Part shown: positions 10,931 to 23,270 of the stretch, piece by piece | Position numbering within the stretch: position 1 is the first letter of the stretch | How the letters are laid out: every line of letters starts with the position of its first letter | Translations under genes and position numbers: made by a program | Notes under the pieces: model-generated | Database searches by the model: none | The model's input: the letters and a program-made list of their open reading frames with translations, nothing else | Told to the model about the DNA's origin: nothing | Source: Pipra filicauda | Taxonomy: Eukaryota > Chordata > Aves > Passeriformes > Pipridae | Length of the DNA: 64,000 nucleotides | Direction: 5' to 3' | NCBI RefSeq assembly: GCF_003945595.2 | Contig: NW_024104367.1 | Span: 1 to 64,000, forward strand

Positions 10931-12765
10931 CAGGACAATGCAGAAGAGGTTCAGGGCTCTGTTTTGCAGTCACTTTCAACCATCTGTGACAGGTGGAGAC
11001 ATCACTGTCCTGTGTCTTCTGTGACCCTTCTGCAGTCGAAGCTGGCAAAGGAAAATGCTTTTAATGTTGTTTCCCTTCATCACACAACACAATTAGTTTA
11101 ATTCTGTCTTTTAACTGAATTCAGGGGACAGGTAGGGTCACAAAGAAGAGGGACCTACAGAATTGATCAGTCTAGTTTGTTCCTCACACTCCATGTGTTT
11201 CCTTCCATTGTCTTGTATCACATTCTGTTTACCTGTTACCTTTTTAACTTTTTGGGAATTTCCACAGGTAGTATTTGATTGGTTTGTTTAAAGACGTCAA
11301 AACACGAAGACTCTGAAATACTGTATTTGCTTAAAAAAGGCAATCTGGAAAAAAAAAGAAAAAGAAATTCAACAGAGATGTTCTTTATCTTCGTTGTGTG
11401 GGGGATTGAGAAACCCTACTGATGTTGCCAAAGCTATTTTAAGCTATGAGAACACAATACATTTGAAAGTTTAATTGCTTGCTGAATAATGTAAGCTGTC
11501 AAAATAAATACTCAAGGTCTTGCATAAGGGAGAACATTAGGGGGAAAAAAAATAAAACAAGACAAAGCAGAAATGTGAAGTCAATCAGAAGTGGAATCAC
11601 ACCTTACCCCAGCATTAGCAGCACCTTTAGTTCTGCAGTCAGTAATTGCAGCAACAAAAAGCCAACAAAGGTTTCAGGGGTAATTTTATTTTCTGAAGTA
11701 TTTAGAAATATATTTAGAAATATATGGGTGGGTCCCACAAGTGTAAGTGCTCTGTGATAACCTCCCTCTCCCAAAGCTGACTGATGTAGGCTGCCTTTTC
11801 CTCTGGATAACCACAAGGAACAGTAAAGCTCCATTATGCAGATGATAAAAGCTCTCACCCTGCAGGATGCAAAAGAGAAGACACTGGTGGGGTGGTCATG
11901 GAAGCACTTTGATGGATAGAAGGCTTTGGGCCACAGAGCTTGAAAAGAAACCAAGTGATTTCTTTTTTTTTTCTTTTATTTTTTTTCCCTCATTTTGTTG
12001 AACTTGAGGAGCAGGTCTTTGTGCATTTTTTTTCTAAAGAAACAGAATTGCATCAGCAACATCCCAGCTTTTAAAACAATTCCTTTGCAATAAGAATAAG
12101 GAAAACTTCTCCCTGCAAAATCCAGGGTAACATGGGCATCAAAGGTCTTTTTTTGGCAGATCACTCCAATTTTGGCTGAGGTCAGTGAAGAAGCAGAGCA
12201 AAGCTGGCAAGGATTGATGCTCTCAGCTAATAAGAAGTTGAGCTCAGAAACATTTAGCAAAAAAAACAGAATAAATGCAGGATTTTCACCCTTGCTGTTC
12301 TGCAAATGGATTTTAATATCTAAGGTTTTGAGTGACGTTAATTAAGACTCTTAAATTCCTCTAATTAAGGTGCATCTGTGGGTTGGTCTGATAGCCCATA
12401 ATAACAGAGTTTTTAACAGTGTGCTGTGCACAACAAGATGTATTGTTTTCTCATGTCCTGTTGCTGCCAACAGCAGACACTTCCACTTACCTCATTAGTC
12501 CCAGGAATGATCCCTGTCTGTGGAGGGGACAAAGTGCCATATGTGCCTCCTCACTGCCTGCTGCAGGTAAAGATGGACTAGCAAGGTATTAAATCCCCAG
12601 CTCCTGTGGAGGCAGAAGATGATTTCTGTGAAACCGAGCTCTCCTGAAGGATGTTCAGCCAACCACACAGCTGGGAAGAGTCATTTGGGGGCTGTGAGGG
12701 CGTTTGACCCTTGTGGTGAGATCCCACAACAGGAATCTGTTATGGATTGTACAAGTGCAGAGTGA
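10931..12765. other. Unique, non-coding
   Basis: No gene or mobile element recognised. Contains short A-rich (11350-11366) and T-rich (11961-11990) tracts. Confidence 0.5.
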
Positions 12766-13897
12766 CAGAATCAGAGAATCACAGAATTGTTTAGATAAGG
12801 AAAAGAGCTTTGAGATCATCAAGTCCAACCATTAACCCAGCACTGCCAAGTCCACAGCTAAATCATGTCTCCAGGTGCTACATCTGCATGTATTTTGAAT
12901 ACCTGAAGGGATGGTGAGTCCTGTGCTGTCCTGTGCAGCTTTTTCCAATGCTTGGCAACCCTTCTAGTAAAGAAATTGTTGGTAATATCCAATCTAAACC
13001 TCCCCTTCTGCAGCTGGAGGCCATTTCCTCTCATCCTGTTGCTTGTTACCTGGGAGAAGAGACTGATCCACACTTGGCTACAACTTCCTGCCAGGGAGTT
13101 GTAGAGAATGAGGTCTCCCCTGGCTCCTTTTTTCTAGGCTGAGCCTCTCCAGCTCCCTCAGCTGCTCCTCATCAGATTTGTACTGCAGACCCTTCCCCAG
13201 CTCTGTTGCCCTTCCCTGGACATGCTCCAGCCCCTCAATGTCTTTCTTGTCATGACGGACCCAAAACTGATCCCAGGATTCAAGGTGTGGCCTCACCAGT
13301 GCCAGCCCAGAGGGACAATCACTGCCCTGGTCCTGGTGGCCACATTATTGCTGACACAGCCCTGGTGCCACTGGCCTTCTTGCCCACCTGGGCACAGCCT
13401 GGCTCATGTTCAGCTGCTGTCACCAGCATCCCCAGGTCCTTTTCCACTGGGCCAATTTCCAGTCACTCTGCCCCAGCCTGTGGTGCTTCAGGGGGTTGTG
13501 GTGACCAAAGGGTAGGACCTGGCATTGAACCTTGTTGAACCTCACACAACTGGCCTCAACCCATGGATCCAGTCTGTCCTGATCCCTCTGCAGAGCCTTC
13601 CTGCCCTCCAGCAGATCAACACTCCCACCCAGCTTGGTGGGATCTGCAAACTGACTGAGGGTGCCCTCAATCCTCTCAACAGACCATTGATAAAGATATT
13701 AAACAGGACTGGCCCCAGGACTGAGCCCAGGGGGAACCCACTTGTCACTGGCTGCCAACTGGATTTAACTCCTATTCCCACCACTCTCCGGGCTCGCCCA
13801 TCGAGCCAGTTTTTTACCCAGTGAACAGTTCAGCCATCCAAGCCATGAGCAGCCAATTTCTCCAGGAGAATGCTGTGGGAATCAGTGTCCAAGGCTG
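12766..13897 (-). mobile_element. CR1 LINE, long 3' part with reverse transcriptase remnant
   Basis: The longest CR1 copy in the window, antisense. Its 3' tail is at 12766 (AGAATCAGAGAATCACAGAA, GATCATCAAGTCCAACC) and its 5' break at about 13897. On the minus strand, 13542-13784 reads [20 protein letters not shown] followed by IFIN, the LINE reverse transcriptase block preceding the catalytic FADD box. The FADD region itself is out of that frame and no intact box remains. A dead 5'-truncated copy of about 1.1 kb, followed at 13900 by a short TA-rich tract. Confidence 0.93.
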
Positions 13898-14794
13898 CTT
13901 ATATATGTATATATATCTATCACACAGGATAGTTGTCCAGGATGAGATCTGGCTGCATGTACTGTGTCTCTTGTGGCTTATACAACCTGCTTCCCTTTTC
14001 AAGGAAGAGGATACTCAAGGGAGAAGGATAAATGCCCAGGTCTCACTCTCATGAGAAGCTAACACTCCCTTGTCATCTAAAAGCATTTGTATTTCCCAAA
14101 GCTCTCTGCCTCTTCTCCCAGTACACACGGACACACCTAAGAGGAGTTTTCCTCCATTGTCTGCTGGATTTGAAAGGCAGGATAAGGACTGTGACAGCTC
14201 TGCAAAGTTAACTGGAATCAAAACTGAGCGTTTCTAATGGGTTTTCTCTGTGTTTGCCATCAGGCCTGATCCTCATAAGTGATTTCACTTGTCAGTGCTA
14301 AGTGGCTGTGAAAATATTTCCACTAAAATTCAGAGCTGGCACAAAGATCAGGGAAGTTGCTGAGGGGGCCGGAGGAGCTGCACATGGTGTACAGGCTGAG
14401 TCCTGCCTGGCAGAATGTTTCTGAACAGCCAAGCACAAAGTTATTGCAAAGAGAAAGTGATATGAACCATTTTTTAAAACAGGACTGCAGGTTGCAAAGC
14501 ACTGACCTGATGAACTCAGCAGGATTTCCCAGGAATGGCATTCCTGGGTGTATGAAAATTTAACTAGTGAGCTTGGAGAAGGAAGATGATTTTTTTGTGT
14601 CACTCTGTATAACTAAGGAATTATGCAGCAGGACATGAGGGAATATTTTCAGTGTTCACAATTTTAAAAGATCATGGTACAACTATAAAAAAAAGATCCT
14701 AAGGAAAGACAAGACATAATCAAGATCTATTTAAAAAAAAAAAAAAAACTGTTTCTCAGTGAACCTTGTAGCACAGTCTGTTTTGTTTTTCAGA
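13898..14794. other. Unique, non-coding
   Basis: Begins with a short (TA)-rich stretch at 13901-13920. Includes an A16-class run at about 14732-14748. No gene recognised. Confidence 0.5.
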
Positions 14795-14960
14795 AATAAG
14801 GCTGAGAAGTGAGTTGATTACAGAGTATAAGCCCCTGCAAGGGGGTAAAGTAGCAGCTCTTAAATCAATCAGGGAAAGAGTGAAAAGAAGAGAAGGTCAG
14901 AAGTCAATACCAGAAAAATATAAGGAAAAAAGTACAATTAGCAAAGATCCTTGAGTTGCT
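14795..14960 (+). mobile_element. Possible ancient CR1/L3-like fragment
   Basis: GGCTGAGAAGTGAGTTGATT, CAGAGTATAAGCCCCTGCAA and GGGAAAGAG…GGTCAGAAGTC resemble the deep amniote CR1/L3-type 3' region (GAGTTGATCACAGTNTATAAGTACCTACA…). Heavily diverged; a profile search is needed. Confidence 0.35.
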
Positions 14961-15990
14961 TAACTGGGGAAACCAGTCACTGAGGCTTTGGTGCTACATT
15001 TGACTCCCCCTGTGAAATGAAAGAGAGGTTGAGCAGGTCTCTGAAAAGCTTTTGAACTGCTCTTTTCTGAGGAGATGTTCACAGAACAAGAGGAAATGCT
15101 CCAGGCCTGGGAAGATGGGCGGGGGCAGGAGGTGAGCAGGTCCCCTCTCCTACCAAGAGGGATTCACATGTGTCAGCAGAGGTGTTTTCACTGAGCTGGT
15201 CACATAAAAATGCTCTTTAGTCAACCAAGACATATAACTGCCTGTATTTGATTGGATTATTCCCATTTGGTGACTGTATCCAGGTATATTCAGTCCTTTA
15301 TTTTATCACTCCCCTTTCTTTTTAATTTACAACACTAATCCACAACTATAATGCTAAATAATTTAGTATAATTTACAGAGTGTGGGTTAGATAATATTTT
15401 TGATGATGAACTGGAAGCCTGTCCCCCACCTCTTACTTTCTGATGACCAACCACATCACCAGTTATGGTTTCTGTAAATTTTCTCAACCAAAAACTGAAT
15501 GGTGTAAAATGTCTCTTTATGTTTCTGCTAAGCCACAAATTTTCTGCAGTGCCTTTTTGGATCTTCCTTTTTAACAGTCACAGGGTGGGTCATGGGAAGC
15601 TGTAATTAAAGGATAGAACACAAATTTCAGGAGGGTAAAGGAGACACTGTGGGCAGAGAGCACCTGGAGACAAGGAAGAGAAATTGTATCAAGGCCAGAA
15701 AGGCATATCCTGAAGAACCCTGTCCCCTTTTGTTCTCAGACATCTTGGGTTATAAATAGAAGATACTGGAATGCAATGTCCTGCAGGAGCTGTGAATAAT
15801 TAGATGGATGATGTACAAGAGCAAGTGGAGGTCACAGAGATAAACTATAATAATGCTTGAATTTATTGAGGAGGAAAAAAAAATGAGGTGGAAATGACTT
15901 TGTCTGGCTTCTTGTTTAAATGGTAGGAAAACAAGAAACATAAATCCTGAAAAGCAAAAGTTCAATTCAAGACACCAGTGCAAATCAAGA

Positions 15991-16018
15991 GTAATTCCAT
16001 TAAAGGTAATGGAATTAC
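15991..16018. repeat. Perfect inverted repeat, 12-bp arms
   Basis: GTAATTCCATTA at 15991-16002 and TAATGGAATTAC at 16007-16018 are exact reverse complements separated by AAGG. It could form a short hairpin; no function is known. Confidence 0.95.
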
Positions 16019-18689
16019 ATCAGTGTAGGACCGGAGGTAAGTTCAGACCCAATTACATCTTGGTCCTAAAATGAGATTTCAATATTGTTTGTTAGTATTT
16101 GTAGAGCAGTGAGAGCCCAAATGAGAGCATCATTTTGTTGGACTGGGAGATGCTCCCAAGAACCTCCAATCCCAATAGACAAGTTACACAAAATAAGAGA
16201 AAAGAAGCATAAATTAATTCTGAGTCTAACAGGAAGGCAGAAATGAAGCAGAGAAGAAGCCAGAATTTTAAACCAGAAGTAACCTGGCTTATTAATACAT
16301 TTTTTAAAATAGTACTAGAAAAGGAAAAGCAAAGGCTGTGCTCTCTGCAGGACCAGGGTGTACCTGGGCAGTGCTGTCAGCGAGCAGCAAAACTTGTCCT
16401 TGGAGTCACTTGTGAAATAGAAAACAAAAATAAAAGAATGTTGAAAGGGGCATCTGGTGTGAGAGAGTTGGATATTTGGCTGGAAGGGAGCAGGCCTTGC
16501 TGACCTGAGTTTTTTGATCTTTGTGAAAATAAAAAACCAACAGAAAATGCAGGGTAGGAAAACATCTCCTTTTTAAGGTTATTTCCTCAAGCTTTTAAAA
16601 AAATGTTTTTGTTCCTTCAGTCAACATCTGAAGAAATACTTATATCAGCCAGTGCAGTCACAGTGTTAGATTTCATCCTGTCATGCAGGTAAGGAAAAGT
16701 TATTTTCTTTAACAAAAAAAATTTATTTTGCTGAATAGGGAACATGGCAAAAGCCAACATCTATGAAATAGCTTTTGTTATGGTCAGTACTTTCTCCTGA
16801 TCCCACAGTTTTATTACTTTTTTATTATTAATACTTAACATCTGTGTGGCTTCAGAGGAACTCTCAGATGCTCTGAGTTTTTAGCAATTAACTGAAATAC
16901 CTTGAATTTCCTCCAACCATCCCATCTGCAAACAGATTTTCTCAAGAGACCACAAGAGCTGTTACTGGGCTGTTGGGCTCTTCTAACAAAGGATATTGTC
17001 TAAACTCTGGTAGACTTTTTATAGTCTCTGATTTACTGTCCTGGACAGTACCAGGCTGGTTGGGAAATAATAAAGGACTTGTTTTGACTTGAATGACTAT
17101 CAGGGCTCTCAATAGGACACAGGAAACATGAAGTGATAGAAAGTCTTATTTAATAATAAAATTATGAACTTCCCTTAGCACTGTATCACATTTCCTCAAT
17201 GGCTAATTCCCAAATACATAGAGGTAGCAACTTTTGCAGCTTGAACTAAAGTGTAATGCTGAATAGATGAAAATTTGGGCAAGTCTCAGCTTGCTGTGCC
17301 AAGTAATGGAGCTGGAACCATGAGCCAAGGGGAGCTGAAGACATTCTGCCTTTCATGTTAACAGGGGAGTTGGTAAATTACTGGATTGTCTGTTTTAAAT
17401 ATTGATTTTATTTTGGTCTATGAGAAAAAGAAGGTGCTTCAACTTCTAGATTAATTGATCTTTTTTCTTTTTCAAATAATTTCACCTGCTGTTTGTCATC
17501 CTCTTTGCATTTGGGGAGCTACAACCCCAACGCTGAGAGTGTTAAAAAGGCAGCTCTCCAGGGAGGGGAGGCAGAGAAGGAAAGAGAAATATTTCTGCAG
17601 TATTTTTCTCTCCCTTAGGAAAAAAGTCCCTACTCCCCCGTCAGGTTCCCTGCTGCACATCCAAGCATTTGAAAAGTTGATTTCATGTCATTGTTCAAAA
17701 GCTGCTGCTGTAGATTGCTGGTTTTATTTTCTGTTCTCAGGGATACAGTCACAAAGACCTTTCTTTGTTAGTTATCTCTGATATCTTCCAAACTCCAAAA
17801 TAATAAAAATAATAAGACACACTTAACTTCCAAAGTGGCATTAAATTAATATATTAATGTAAGAGATTGGTATGGAGTAATCAAATGAATACAGCTGATT
17901 CAGCAAGTTCCTTTTAGGCAATATTTTTAGAGCAGATGAGATCCTGCACCGATAGAATTTTTTTTGTCTCCTATAAAAGATAGTAAAAGGGTCCTTTTCT
18001 ATAAGTCTCTTTGGTAAGGAAAGTGTTTTAGAACTAAAACCAAGATCCTACCTGTGTGACAGAGATGTTGTGTCAGAGAGGCACATCCACCCATGTGATG
18101 ATGACACTGGTTGCATGAGGCTCCTTTGAGCTGTTGGCAAAGTGCCCTCTCCAAAGGAAAAGTGTCCTCGTAGCTGGAGAGAAGAGGAAGAGGAGACCCA
18201 GAATCATCCTGCACCCTGTCTGCAGTGGGGTGGGAAGCAGGTGATGAGGACTCGTCTGGGTGACGAGATTATGAGGCACCTCTACAGCAGAAAATCACAT
18301 CTCACTGAGGGTGTAAAATCTGCCAAAATCTGGCTGAGCTGAAGCTGAGACTGTGACAGTGAAGTCACAGGAACAGGCAGGGTTGTGAATGGCTGCAGCT
18401 GGTTTTGGGTCCACCAGAGGCTGCCTTTAGTGCTGGGAGATGGGCAGAAAGACTTGGGCTAACAAAGCCTGATCCCACTGTCTGGTCAAGTTGTTTAGAG
18501 GAGCCTACAACCACAAAGTACCCAGCTAAATGTTAGTCTAATGAGATGGAATGTATGGACAGGATATTTCTGTTTGTCAATGCAGCTAAAAATACCATCA
18601 GTTCTCTTTCATGTTCCATCAAGAAATGACAGATTTTTTTTTATTTTTTTTTAATGATTAATACAGGAAAGTAGATAATTAGGAAGCAA

Positions 18690-18691
<2 letters not shown>

Positions 18692-18720
<29 letters not shown>
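18692..18720. repeat. (ATTT)n microsatellite
   Basis: Seven tandem ATTT units, followed by AT-rich DNA to about 18745. Confidence 0.95.
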
Positions 18721-18932
18721 AATTATATATTTAATTTTATTTAAATTGCATGATTGCTTCGGGGCTTTCCAAACTTTTTGGTAAACTCTGTCTTTTGACC
18801 AGAGTTTTAACCTCAGTTTGACCTGTCTTTTAACCTCAGTTACCCTTGGAATGAAGTGGTTAGGAAAAGGGTGATAACTTCGGGGAAAAACATCATTCCA
18901 GTGATCTGATCAGGGCTCAACACATCACAAAT

Positions 18933-19030
18933 GGTGTTGTTTGGAATGGTTTTCTGATGTCATCTGGTCCAAGCCCTTGCTCAAGATCAAGGCCAACTCT
19001 GAGCAGGCTTCTGGGAGCCTCGTGTGACAC
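18933..19030 (-). mobile_element. CR1 LINE fragment (diverged)
   Basis: TTGGAATGGTTTTCTGATGT, CATCTGGTCCAAGCCCTTGC and TCAAG…GGCCAACTCTGAGCAGG resemble the reverse complement of a CR1 3' end of the subfamily whose tail is followed by CCCTGCTCAAGCAGGG. Old copy. Confidence 0.5.
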
Positions 19031-19629
19031 TAGACCTCAGTTAAGGAAGGCTTTGGAGTTCATTAATGTCTTAGAACTTACCCATGCTGACTTCATGCCT
19101 TCAGCTGGCTTATCTTCACATCTTCCCAACAATTTTGGGATAAGGGGAATGGATCCAGGTGGATGCTCCATCCAGAGGACATGGTACAACTTGTGGGCAG
19201 CAGCAGAACTGTTTTGTGGAATTCTCTATGCAGGAACCCATCAGCCTGGAAAGTAAGAGAGCTTCAAGAGCAGGAAGTCTACCTGTCTCCTTTCAGCAGG
19301 TATTTCTAAACCATGGAAGGAACAGACACTAAATTCCTACAGACCTTTAAGTAAATAGAGGGCCACACTCTGTGTTTTGGTACCTACAGGGTGATAAAGT
19401 CCTGGATTGTAGGTGATTGGATTGATAGTAATAAAGTCCATTTGGGATAACATCAAAATGACCCAAAATCCGGTATATCAGAGGTGTTCAGTCCCCAAAA
19501 GCCAAGGGACTTAATGAAGGGCAGTACAGTCTTATAGCCAGTCCAGAATTAAAAGTGCAAGGACAGGAGATGTTTCTTTCTCAGCAAGGGAGAGTCTGTT
19601 TTCTAATCACAGAATAGTAAAATTATTTA
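19031..19629. other. Unique, non-coding
   Basis: No gene or clear repeat recognised. Confidence 0.45.
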
Positions 19630-20335
19630 GAATCATAGAATCATTAAGGTTAGAAAAGACCTCTGAGATCATCTGGTCCAGTTATTAACCCAGCACTGCC
19701 AGGTCCACCACTCAACCACATCCCCAAATGCCACACCTATATGTCTTTTAAATCCCTCCAGGGATGGTGACTCCACTGCCCTGGGCACACTCTTTTGATG
19801 CTTGTCATATTTTTCAGTGAAGAATTTTTTCCCAATATCCAACCTAAACCTGCCCTGGTGCAACTGGAGACCATTTCCTCTGCTCCTGTCACTTGTTACT
19901 TACAAGAAGAGACCGACACCCACCTGGCTACACCCTCCTTTCAGGGAGTTGTAGAGAGTGAAAAGGTGCTCCCTGGGCCTCCTTTTCTCCAGGCTGAGCA
20001 CCCTTGGTTCCCTCAACTGATCCTCATCAGCTCTGTTGCCCTTCTCTGGACACGCTCTGGCGCAATGTCTTTCTTGTCATGAGGGACCCAAAAATGAACT
20101 CAGGATTTGAGGTGTGGTCTCACCGGTTCCCCAGCCCAGAGGTACAATCCCTGCACTGGTCCTGCTGCCCACGTTATTGCAGATACAGCCCAGGTGCCTT
20201 TGACCTTCTTGCCCACCTGGGCACACACTGGCTCATGTTTTACACCCCCAGGTCCTTTTCCAGCTACTTTGTCCCAAACATGTAATAATTCATGGGGTTG
20301 TTGTGACCCAAGGGCAGGAACCCACATGTAATGGA
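19630..20335 (-). mobile_element. CR1 LINE, 3' part, about 700 bases
   Basis: Antisense CR1 beginning at its 3' tail (AATCATAGAATCATTAAGGT, GATCATCTGGTCCAG). It continues through CAGGGATGGTGACTCCACTG, ACCATTTCCTCTGCTCCTGT, TTCTCTGGACACGCTCTGG and GAGGGACCCAAAAATGAACT to GTGACCCAAGGGCAGGAACC. Same family as the copies at 12766, 36262 and 59953. Confidence 0.95.
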
Positions 20336-23162
20336 TTATCCTCAACTTTTAATTTCAATGAGTTTTATTTAGGCAGCGGTGGGATTGTGAATACAGATCC
20401 CTCAAAAGCAGTCCAGCAGTTTGGAGTTGACATTTGCCTCCTACTTCTAGCACAACACAAACCAACTGATAGATTTGAGTGAGCTGACAAACAAGTGGGA
20501 GGGAAAAACCTCTTTCTACTCCATAATAGCTAAGCCATCACCGTTTACCCAAGGTCTCATGTGTCTGAAGTTCTCCAGATTTTCATTGTGCTCCAGAATT
20601 CCATTTTCACCTGAACAAACTCTTCTGTCTGTTTGAGAAAGAAAAGGAAAAACAATATATATATATTTAGGATTACTCTCCTTAGCTTCTTGCATTTCAG
20701 CCTGCCCCTGTTTTGATGTAAAATCCTTTTATTTTAAAAGGAAAGGTCAGTCACATTCCTCAGTAACATCTCTCCTGTGGTGCACTGGGCCTTTAATGGA
20801 TATTGCTGCTGGATTCATTTAAGGAACCTGTCAGCTGGATCCATGTGCACAACTTTTTGGCAGCGGTTGCATAAACTTAGCATACTTACCATTTTGTAGG
20901 AAAGCCTGTTTTTAAGCTCTAAGACTTCAAGGAAACATGTTTGTGCTGCTCTGTCTGCTTTTGTGGTGCACTGAGTGTGGCTTTCAGTATTTTCTTTCCC
21001 TTTTGGGTGCCTGCACAAATGGAATGTGATTTTCACATGATCCTAAATAGGTAATATCCTTGCTTAGTTACATTTACAATGGCTTAGCAAGGTGGGAGAG
21101 AATCAGTCCCTGGAATTTTTTATTCTGCACAGACACCTCGATTCAGGGAGAGGAGAAACATTATTGATCTTTCATCAGGTAATTTTCTTTCAAGTACCTG
21201 CATTGGCCCCTGAACAGTGGTTCTTAAGCTGAATCCATTTTCCCCCTGGAGAACAAATTTGCTATCAGCAGCAGAGGTTTCTGATAACAGGGCTTACAGT
21301 TTTCACATTTGAATGGATTGGAACGTTTGGAAATTTCCCTTGGCCCTCCCTGTAAACAGAGAGTTGCTCTATCTGAGTTCATTATGTGCTTCATCCACTG
21401 CCTTCTGCCAGCAGAGAGTCTTGCCTTGCCTGAAACAAAGCTCAGAGCCTGTTGATTTATAATGGACTTCCTCAGGTCTTTTATTCTGTTTGTTTATCCT
21501 TTTATTATGTGTTTGTACCCCTTTCTTATTAGGGCAGTATCTCTTCGAAGTCTAATTTTTTGGACGATCGGTGGCGCATTTTAATTGTTGTTCTCCCTGT
21601 GGAGGTTCAGGTCCTTCTGGCCACGGCCTGAGACATTTTGTCATGGACCACAGAGGGTGATTTGCACAATTCCTGGAATAGCAGTGCCTTTTGTGTGCTG
21701 GTGCAATATTTATTGCCCCACAAAATGGGGTCTTCATTCACATGGCTGCTCTTGAGGGTGTTTTATGGGCCAATAAAGTGCCCTGTGTTTTTGTAATCCA
21801 ACTGCTGGGCTGCTTTATGGGCTGCTGTCAGCTGGGGGGTGGTGGGGAAGAGCAACTTCTAGGACATTGGGAATTATGCATTATTGTCACCTGAGAGCCT
21901 GAAGGATCTTTAAATTAATGAAATGTGGGGCTGATGAGCAGAGGAGTCTCACCAGTAGCGTTTCTTTTAAGATTTTGCCTCTGTTTCGGAAACTTAAAAA
22001 TTGCTAAAAAGAGACAGGTACATCTGTCTGCCTGCCAAATTAAAGTGTTGCTAGAAAAGCAATGCAAGGCAGAGTGAAATGTAAGTGGAAAAGACAGTGA
22101 AGGAGATAGAAAAGTATTTAGAGATCAAGAACTCTATATTTTGAGTGTATTGCACTCTGTGTGGGATAAATATATTAATTTTCCTTGTACTTCACAGCTT
22201 GCCCTTATGTTCAGAAAGTTGCAGAGGTGTCAGATTTAAAGAGGCATATGAACTATATGGGATAGAGCAATAGGTAGTAAGTAGGCTGCTGAGATCCATT
22301 TCTCTTCCCAGCACAATTCCTTTTAGTCAGCTCCGTGCTTTTTGAGAACAGAGTGCAATATGAAAACAAATAAAGCCACAGCAAAAAATCCTCTCAAGCA
22401 AACGTATTTTAAAGCTGGTTTCTGCCTTATACTACTTTCACGTTTTCCTGTTCTCCTGTTTTTTGCTTTAAAAAAAAAAAAATCAGAAAATATCGATCTT
22501 GGCACAAGTTCCTCAAGGGAGTGTGTTCAGAAAGCACCAGCACTGGTACCAACATCAACTTTTGGGCTTCACTTTGTACTTTAAAAGCTCTCTTTCCTCC
22601 AGCTGACTTCCCTATCTGCATCTCACTGTTCTCCAAAGTGCCTTCTAGCAGAGGAAGAGGTGGAGCACAGAGAGAAAAAACAAATTTTGTGGCACTTGAG
22701 GTTTGCTCTTGCCGTGGAGCTCATGGAGCTGGTCCCCAACCCATCGTAGGTGGAGCGGTCAGGTGTCATTCTCAGCAGCAGTGGAAGTTGTCACCTTCAG
22801 AAGGAGTCATGAAGGTCACTTTTTTTTTGTCTGAAGCAGCAGCAATTTGCAGCTTCCCAGTCTGGTCTCAGTATTATTGTACCAGGCAGGCTGAGAGCCA
22901 CAGTTCTGGCTCAGGACATGGTAGTGGGTGGAAACCTGGGATGAATTTTAGATGGGTGAGGAGGTGGTTTGGACATCCCATATCAGGGAATAAAATGTGA
23001 TCAGGGAACCAGAGTGATAAGTTCTGTTATCTTGGTCTCAGTTAATGGAGTTGGATGGATGAAGGGTGTGTGTGGCCACACTTCATAAGTACATGGAGAT
23101 GTAGTGGGGCAGGAGGTCATGTCCCAGCTCAGGGGATGTGGCTGGGACATGTTTTGGGGATG
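20336..23162. other. Unique, non-coding
   Basis: About 2.8 kb. The plus-strand frame at 22521-23000 (159 codons) has no recognised domain and no splice-site support. An A12 run lies at about 22469-22481. Confidence 0.5.
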
Positions 23163-23270
23163 CAGAATCGCAGAATCACAGAATGGGTCAGTTGGAAGGG
23201 ACCACAGTGGCTCATCTGGTCGAACTTCCCTGCTCAAGCAGGGTCATCCCAGAGCACATGGCACAGGATT
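23163..23270 (-). mobile_element. CR1 LINE, 3' end fragment
   Basis: Antisense tail: CAGAATCGCAGAATCACAGA, GTTGGAAGGGACCACAGTGG, CTCATCTGGTCGAACTTCCC and TGCTCAAGCAGGGTCATCCC. This is the CR1 subfamily with the CTGCTCAAGCAGG block, seen in degraded form at 18933. Confidence 0.88.

Larger units (their letters stand above)
14961..18932. other. Unique, non-coding, with one hairpin and an ATTT microsatellite
   Basis: About 4 kb with no gene or mobile element recognised. It contains the perfect 12-bp hairpin at 15991-16018 and the (ATTT)n at 18692-18720. Confidence 0.5.

Noticed and set aside
13206..13824. Plus-strand frames of about 100 codons rich in Pro and Leu
   Set aside because: They read antisense through the CR1 copy at 12766-13897.
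22521..23000. 159-codon plus-strand frame
   Set aside because: No domain, no supported promoter or splice sites, and the composition is typical of chance.
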